From Gammaproteobacteria bacterium (GTDB lineage: Bacteria; Pseudomonadota; Gammaproteobacteria; UBA6429; Thiohalophilaceae), in assembly GCA_024641445.1 (NCBI GenBank), contig JAHEDA010000083.1, positions 1-9,045 of the forward strand: 9,045 nt of DNA, read 5' to 3'. Under the pieces are notes generated by a model. The model did not search any database and had not been told where the DNA came from. It was given only the letters and a program-made list of their open reading frames with translations. The translations under genes and the position numbers were made by a program. This document shows positions 5,301 to 9,045 of this stretch, piece after piece (the first letter of the stretch is position 1; every line of letters begins with the position of its first letter).

Positions 5301-5881
5301 ATTCCGATCGCCTTCTTGTCCAGCCTTCTCAAAATGACAAAGGGTACAATAATGATGAAGTTGAGTAGAAAATAGAGCGACTCAAAGATCACATTGCTGT
5401 CCTCTGCGGGTTTGCCTTTGAATCTGCTTATTATGGCACCCCAAGTATTAAAGTACATGTTTCCAAACGTTACGGCCCTGATGGCGAGAATTATATTGCG
5501 GGCAGTTTTGTGGCCATAATGCTCAAATAACTTGTTTGTCATCGCCGGGTCAGGTTTACTGTTTGTCTCAGCATAATGCTGGGCATATAAAAGCGCATTC
5601 AATTCAGCTTCTGACGCATTGGTGTGAAATTGAAGTTGCAGCATATCTTTTATCTCGTCTTCACTCACTCCGCTCTTCATGGCCAACTTGGCGTCTAGCC
5701 AGGAACAGTAAATACACCCGTTTACCGCATCGGTAACGATCACGATTTTTTCAAACAGGTGTTTGGGGTTTTGCTTGTGCGTAAACACGAGGATAATCTT
5801 TGGGAGATTCCAGAGCAGAAATCCAAGGTCATTTAAGAATGACCTTGCTGTGAAGATTCTCTTTGTGAAACGGTGCGTCAC
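5297..5881 (-). CDS. AhpD-like carboxymuconolactone decarboxylase (CMD) family membrane protein
   Basis: This is a 194-residue protein of the CMD/AhpD fold. The redox pair is Cys56 and Cys59 in NGCIYCSWLDAKLA. In AhpD the motif is CxxCxxxH; here Asp63 stands where His is expected, so peroxidase-type proton relay may be altered. HYAET (103-107) matches the conserved helix after the active site. Unlike AhpD, it has hydrophobic stretches at about 16-33 and 168-184, suggesting membrane attachment. The start is GTG 5881, overlapping the methyltransferase stop (GTGA) with no ribosome site, so it depends on coupling. The gene is much more A/T-rich than its neighbours: rows 5341-5400 and 5581-5640 contain 22 and 25 G+C of 60, against 37 in 5041-5100. 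This hints at separate origin. Disulfide or peroxide chemistry is inferred from the family. Confidence 0.83.
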   Translation of the reverse strand: MTHRFTKRIFTARSFLNDLGFLLWNLPKIILVFTHKQNPKHLFEKIVIVTDAVNGCIYCSWLDAKLAMKSGVSEDEIKDMLQLQFHTNASEAELNALLYAQHYAETNSKPDPAMTNKLFEHYGHKTARNIILAIRAVTFGNMYFNTWGAIISRFKGKPAEDSNVIFESLYFLLNFIIIVPFVILRRLDKKAIGI

Positions 5882-6546
5882 GTTGGTTTTTTGGCAATCA
5901 CAACAGTAGAGGGAAAGGTATTCTGGCTAATGGACTCCTGCGCCAAAATTTGAAACCCGGCCTGCTGCAAGGCAGATTCCAGCGCAACGGGCCGACAGCC
6001 TGTCAGCAAGGCGGGAAGGTGTTTCGCCAGCCACGGCCAGATCCGGTTTGACCATTTATTTCCGTGTGAGAAATAGGCGAGGGCAAGCCTGCCACCGGGC
6101 TTGAGCAGGCGCATAAATTCGGTCAGCACCCGCGCAAAATCCTCGGACGGAAACAGGTCCAACATAAAGGCGTTAAAAATCCGATCAAATTGCCCGGGGG
6201 TATAGGGAAGCTGGTAAGCGCTACCCTCCTGTAGGCGATAACACGCTGGCCTTATGCTACGGCCCAGGCGTCGCTGCGCATGCCTTAACATCGCCGGTGA
6301 GAGATCGATGCCTTCGGTCATCCCCGCTGGGTTCTGTCTCACCAGTTGCGCAAACAGTCGGCCCGTGCCTACGGCAACCTCCAGAATTTGCATACCGTCA
6401 TTGACCTCGGTCAGAGTCAGCAATCGTTGTAACGCCTTCTCCTCCGTCAAGCGGCTCCAGCCATCATAGAACCAGGCGACCCGCGCATATTGCGCCTTCA
6501 CCGCCTGGTCGGAAAACGTGCGTGGCAGAATGGGTGCGGGACTCAT
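5878..6546 (-). CDS. Class I SAM-dependent methyltransferase (UbiE/phospholipid-methyltransferase-like)
   Basis: This is a 222-residue cytoplasmic enzyme with the Rossmann methyltransferase fold. Motif I is ILEVAVGTGRLF (54-65), the acidic residue binding the SAM ribose is Asp81 in GIDLSPAML, and motif III is LLKPGGRLAL (147-156). The N-terminal YDGW segment (27-30) resembles UbiE and phosphatidylethanolamine N-methyltransferases. The start at ATG 6546 has AAGGAG five bases away (CTCCTT at 6552-6557 on the + strand). It follows the TetR gene by 46 bases and overlaps the CMD-family gene by four bases. The pairing with a second, membrane-bound methyltransferase suggests work on a lipid-like or hydrophobic substrate; which one cannot be told from sequence. 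Confidence 0.87.
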   Translation of the reverse strand: MSPAPILPRTFSDQAVKAQYARVAWFYDGWSRLTEEKALQRLLTLTEVNDGMQILEVAVGTGRLFAQLVRQNPAGMTEGIDLSPAMLRHAQRRLGRSIRPACYRLQEGSAYQLPYTPGQFDRIFNAFMLDLFPSEDFARVLTEFMRLLKPGGRLALAYFSHGNKWSNRIWPWLAKHLPALLTGCRPVALESALQQAGFQILAQESISQNTFPSTVVIAKKPT

Positions 6547-6592
6547 AGGGACTCCTTTTCCTGAATAATTGACCTACAGATTCAATACGCTC

Positions 6593-7225
6593 TCAGCGCC
6601 TGTTATGGTCCTTCTCCGACAGACCCCGGAGGACAACCGTGGTGAGTGTCTCGATGCTTGCCTGCCAATCAACACTCTTTTTATCCGCCAGCCACTGCAG
6701 GACAAGGCCATCGAAACCCGCGATGAGCACCCGCGCCAGTACCGTCGCGTCGACTTGCGCAAACTCACCACTGTCGATACCCGCCTGAATAATCTGCGCC
6801 ACATCATCGGCCATCTGCGCGAACATGCGTTTGAAACCTTTACGGATCGCGGGGTGTCGTGGAATGTGACTCCAGAACTCCACTTGGGCACCCAACAAGG
6901 CGGCGCTACGGGTGATTCGTTGCGCCGCGGCCTGTGCAACCAGGTGCAGTTTTGCGGCGGCGGACGATACCGCATGTAACGCGGCATCGATCTCCTGACG
7001 CAGGTTTTCCGTCTCCCAGGCCTCATACACTGCCATCAACAGATCTTCCTTACTGTCGAAGTAGTGGTACACCGTGCCCTGGCTGACCCCCGCTGCGGCG
7101 GCCACATCGGCGACATTCGCCGCGTGAAATCCCTTGTTGGCGAAGACCCGCTGCGCGGCCTCCAGGAGTTGCGCCCTTCGCTCTAATCGGAGTTGTTCGT
7201 TTTGCTCGTCAGTGCGAGGGACCAT
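6593..7225 (-). CDS. TetR/AcrR family transcriptional regulator
   Basis: This is a 210-residue repressor-type protein. The N-terminal DNA-binding domain spans about 18-64: LLEAAQRVFANKGFHAANVADVA, then the recognition helix VSQGTVYHYFDSKEDLL. The rest is the helical ligand-binding and dimer domain, with no recognisable ligand signature. ATG 7225 is the only sensible start, although no clear ribosome site precedes it. It is the first gene of an operon with two methyltransferases and a CMD-family protein. An 18-base palindrome (7240-7257) sits at the expected transcription start, so the protein most likely represses itself and the operon until an unknown ligand, perhaps a substrate of the downstream enzymes, releases it. 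Confidence 0.92.
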   Translation of the reverse strand: MVPRTDEQNEQLRLERRAQLLEAAQRVFANKGFHAANVADVAAAAGVSQGTVYHYFDSKEDLLMAVYEAWETENLRQEIDAALHAVSSAAAKLHLVAQAAAQRITRSAALLGAQVEFWSHIPRHPAIRKGFKRMFAQMADDVAQIIQAGIDSGEFAQVDATVLARVLIAGFDGLVLQWLADKKSVDWQASIETLTTVVLRGLSEKDHNRR

Positions 7226-7239
7226 GGTGTAATTTTATG

Positions 7240-7257
7240 ATTGACTGATTAGTCAAT
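7240..7257. promoter_or_regulatory. Palindromic operator for the TetR regulator
   Basis: ATTGACTGATTAGTCAAT is an 18-base inverted repeat, symmetric except for one base pair (TTGACTGA against TTGACTAA). It abuts the -10 box and covers the expected start of transcription, 15 bases before the TetR start codon. Size and pattern fit the TTGACT/AGTCA operators of many TetR proteins. Binding is inferred. Confidence 0.8.
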
Positions 7258-7286
7258 ATTAAAGGCCAGGGGAGTGGGGTTGTCAA
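7258..7286 (-). promoter_or_regulatory. Sigma-70 promoter of the TetR-methyltransferase operon
   Basis: Read on the - strand, TTGACA (7286-7281) is followed after exactly 17 bases by TTTAAT (7263-7258). That is a perfect -35 box and a -10 box with one mismatch. Transcription should start near 7251, inside the palindrome, so repressor binding would block polymerase directly. Confidence 0.8.
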
Positions 7287-7324
7287 GGCAAGAAAATGGC
7301 GGTGGGGATATATGGGGTAGTGAG

Positions 7325-7404
7325 GTAGGTTGGGCTGAGTGAGCGAAGCCCAACTCATGGTGCATGGGGACCCGTTGGGCTTCATGATATTCAGCCCAAC
7401 CTAC
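7325..7404. repeat. 80-base REP/MITE-like element with nested inverted repeats
   Basis: Perfect 14-base terminal inverted repeats (GTAGGTTGGGCTGA at 7325-7338, TCAGCCCAACCTAC at 7391-7404) enclose a perfect 10-base inner pair (GAAGCCCAAC at 7345-7354, GTTGGGCTTC at 7374-7383). The 8-mer GTTGGGCT or its complement occurs four times in alternating orientation. The element can therefore fold as one long hairpin or as two adjacent ones. Similar GTAGGTTGGGCTGA repeats are, as I recall, dispersed in many gammaproteobacterial genomes. It carries no gene. Confidence 0.8.
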
Positions 7405-7581
7405 ATGTTTCCTTTGTGGTTTGGCCGGCATGGTGGGCTTTGTGTGTGATACGGATTCGGTATAGCAGCTTTATTCCTTTGCGACCACGTGTGGGGTGGT
7501 TGATATTCAGCCCAGTGCAATGATCAAACAGATTACTTACCTCGCTACCAGCACTGGAACCTTCATCCCTGTTATCAGTTC
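7405..7581. other. Intergenic region between the repeat and the Usp-like gene
   Basis: No gene is seen in these 177 bases. TGATATTCAGCCCA at 7501-7514 repeats 14 bases of the element (7385-7398) exactly, perhaps the remnant of a second, decayed copy. CCAGTGC (7512-7518) and GCACTGG (7551-7557) form a 7-base inverted repeat, but the gap is long. No convincing terminator is visible downstream of the Usp-like gene. Confidence 0.5.
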
Positions 7582-8370
7582 TTATTGTGCCTCCTCCGGA
7601 AGTGATTTCTTCATGACCGGTAGGATAAAGAGACGGCCGCGTTGTTGACGCACGGCCTCGAACACAGTGGCGGCCTGATTGTCGCGCAGACGCAGGATGT
7701 GGGGCGGAATGGCGACAGCATGTAGGCGTGCGAGGACGTGTGCCTCGACTGTGTCTTGCTGCGCGGCAGGGAGGTTGGGGATGAGCACCGACAGGTGATA
7801 GTCATCGGCACGGGCCAACTGAATGGCGAGGTCGAGGGCTTTCATGCTGGTTTGCGTGTCTTCAACCAGGACCACGACCGGGCGTTCCAGGCGGCTACCC
7901 GTTGGCATTAAGGCGAGGCTACAGGTGGCCTGTTGCCAGATGGTTTGGGTGACCCGCCCAAATTGTTGCGTGACCCGTTGTTTTACAACTCGGCCCAGGA
8001 TTAACAGGTCCTCCTGTTGTGTATTGGCGAGGAGTTGCTGCGCCACCTGACCACGCAGGATTTGTAATTGTCCCTCTACCTTCCAGCGTGTGGTGACGCT
8101 TTCCATTTCACGGCGCAGGCGTTGGGCGCGGTGTTGCAGGCTACGTTCGAGGGTGTTGCGTGTGAGCGTCTGTGAATTGCTCGCCGCATAGGCGAGTTCA
8201 CGGGCGATGGGCAGGTCGGACAGGGCCAGCAGGTCCTCGTCCTCGACAAATAATCCGAGTAAACCGACTTGCAGGCGCGCGGCGATCTCGGCGGCGTATT
8301 GGAGTGCGCTTTGTGCCTCGCGTTCGGTATCGAGCGCGACCAGTACGCGTTTGATACCGATGCTATTCAT
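7582..8370 (-). CDS. UspA-like universal stress protein with two Usp domains
   Basis: This is a 262-residue cytoplasmic protein. Domain 1 (about 5-157) starts with the Usp strand IKRVLVALDTEREAQSALQY and the LGLFVEDEDLL segment, followed by a long charged helix. Domain 2 (about 162-256) restarts with RPVVVLVEDTQTSMKALDLA and is shorter. The usual ATP-binding pattern GxxG-x9-G-S/T is not intact: domain 1 has LGRVVKQRVTQQFGRVTQ where it should be and domain 2 has nothing similar. It may therefore not bind ATP in the standard way. ATG 8370 overlaps the protease stop codon (ATGA), with GGGTGA as a weak ribosome site inside the protease gene. Co-translation suggests a role linked to the LonB-like protease, such as an adaptor or stress partner; that is inference. 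Confidence 0.82.
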   Translation of the reverse strand: MNSIGIKRVLVALDTEREAQSALQYAAEIAARLQVGLLGLFVEDEDLLALSDLPIARELAYAASNSQTLTRNTLERSLQHRAQRLRREMESVTTRWKVEGQLQILRGQVAQQLLANTQQEDLLILGRVVKQRVTQQFGRVTQTIWQQATCSLALMPTGSRLERPVVVLVEDTQTSMKALDLAIQLARADDYHLSVLIPNLPAAQQDTVEAHVLARLHAVAIPPHILRLRDNQAATVFEAVRQQRGRLFILPVMKKSLPEEAQ

Positions 8371-9045
8371 TTTTTGTCACCCGTGGCTTCGTCCTCACTG
8401 TGCGCATCGTGATCGTGCTCCAGCTCACGCACTGCCGCCTTGTGTTGTTCGCGGATCTGTTCCAGTTCATCGAGGCGTGCCGACACGCGATAGTTAATGC
8501 TGTCTTCGGGGAATTCACCGTCATTGTCTTGCGCACCGGCACTAATCCCCGTGAGAAGGCTGATGGCCTCATCGACATTGTTATAGGCGTAGACGTGGAA
8601 GCGATTCGCCCTGATTGCCTCGACCACGTCTTCGCGCAGCATCAGGTGTTGCACATTGCTGGCCGGGATCAGGACACCCTGATCATGGGTGCCGCCCTTG
8701 GTGCGACAGACATCAAAAAAACCCTCGACCTTTTCATTGACGCCGCCGATGGCCTGCGCCTGCCCCAGCTGATTTACCGAGCCGGTGATCGCGAGTGACT
8801 GTTTGATCGGTGCAGCGGCGAGGGCCGAGAGCAGCGCGCACAGCTCTGCCATGGAGGCGCTATCGCCCTCGATGCCGCCGTAGTTTTGTTCGAAGGCGAG
8901 ACTGGCGGAGAGTGACAGTGGTTTGTCGCTGGCGTAGCGCGCGGCGAGAAAGGAGGACAGGATCAGCACGCCCTTGGAGTGGATCGGGCCGCCCATCTCG
9001 GTCTCGCGTTCGATATCGACGACCTCACCCTCACCCAGGCGCGCG
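8367..9045 (-). CDS. LonB-like ATP-dependent protease (S16 family), C-terminal part, 5' partial
   Basis: The window holds the proteolytic domain and C-terminus; the AAA+ ATPase part lies beyond the right edge. The frame is open to base 9045, and codons before Met 8996 continue the family sequence (GEGEVVDIERETEMGGPIHS). The catalytic Ser is in EGDSAS (codon 8859-8861) and the partner Lys in GGVNEKVEGFF (codon 8730-8732), forming the Lon Ser-Lys dyad. HDQGVLIPASNVQHLMLREDVVEAI is the usual following block. The protein ends in an acidic, His-containing tail (EHDHDAHSEDE) of the kind that varies between members. It degrades damaged or regulatory proteins in the cytoplasm, by family knowledge. 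It is the upstream partner of the Usp-like gene, overlapping it by four bases; its promoter is outside the window. Confidence 0.9.
   Translation of the reverse strand, partial: ARLGEGEVVDIERETEMGGPIHSKGVLILSSFLAARYASDKPLSLSASLAFEQNYGGIEGDSASMAELCALLSALAAAPIKQSLAITGSVNQLGQAQAIGGVNEKVEGFFDVCRTKGGTHDQGVLIPASNVQHLMLREDVVEAIRANRFHVYAYNNVDEAISLLTGISAGAQDNDGEFPEDSINYRVSARLDELEQIREQHKAAVRELEHDHDAHSEDEATGDKK

Noticed and set aside
7249..7431. 60-codon open frame on the - strand
   Set aside because: It runs through the inverted-repeat element and the TetR promoter, lacks a ribosome site, and its product is only a translation of the repeat.
7512..7557. CCAGTGC/GCACTGG inverted repeat as a terminator of the Usp-like gene
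   Set aside because: The 32-base gap is too long for a terminator hairpin and no T-run follows on the - strand.
8400..8798. 132-codon + strand open frame
   Set aside because: It is antisense to the conserved protease domain with its catalytic Lys motif, and no independent signals support it.

Overview
The window looks like chromosomal DNA of a gammaproteobacterium. The evidence is the family mix (ECF sigma factor with DUF3619 and DUF3106 partners, a LonB-like protease with a UspA-like protein), mostly GC-rich codon use and AGGAG-type ribosome sites. Genus cannot be read from the sequence. No tRNA, rRNA, CRISPR array, insertion sequence or phage gene was seen.

Layout, left to right. (1) 2-2131, + strand: the last three quarters or so of a P2A-type (SERCA-like) cation ATPase, cut by the left edge and split by an in-frame TAA at 1040-1042. 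The reading frame and the family homology continue directly past the stop. (2) 2183-4778, + strand: a probable envelope-stress module. It holds a small secreted Lys/Ala-rich protein with its own terminator, then a small secreted highly charged helical protein, an ECF sigma factor, a DUF3619 single-pass membrane protein (candidate anti-sigma factor) and a secreted DUF3106 repeat protein. The two small-protein genes are preceded by nearly identical 29-base promoter-like elements placed at the same distance from their start codons. The elements have ECF-like -35/-10 architecture, so the simplest model is a self-activating sigma factor that also drives the two small proteins. (3) 4836-7225, - strand: a four-gene operon of a TetR regulator, a class I methyltransferase, an AhpD-like (CMD family) membrane protein and an ICMT-like membrane methyltransferase. 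The last three genes are coupled by 4-base overlaps. A near-consensus sigma-70 promoter abuts an 18-base palindrome that should be the TetR operator. (4) 7264-7581: intergenic DNA holding an 80-base REP/MITE-like double-hairpin repeat. (5) 7582-9045, - strand: the 3' part of a LonB-like protease gene (cut by the right edge), coupled by an ATGA overlap to a UspA-like tandem-domain protein.

The most interesting part is region 2. Shared promoters, a sigma/membrane-protein pair with overlapping genes, a repeat-built periplasmic protein and two cationic or highly charged secreted proteins together suggest a little-described envelope stress circuit. Region 3 is a plausible uncharacterised detoxification or lipid-modification operon.
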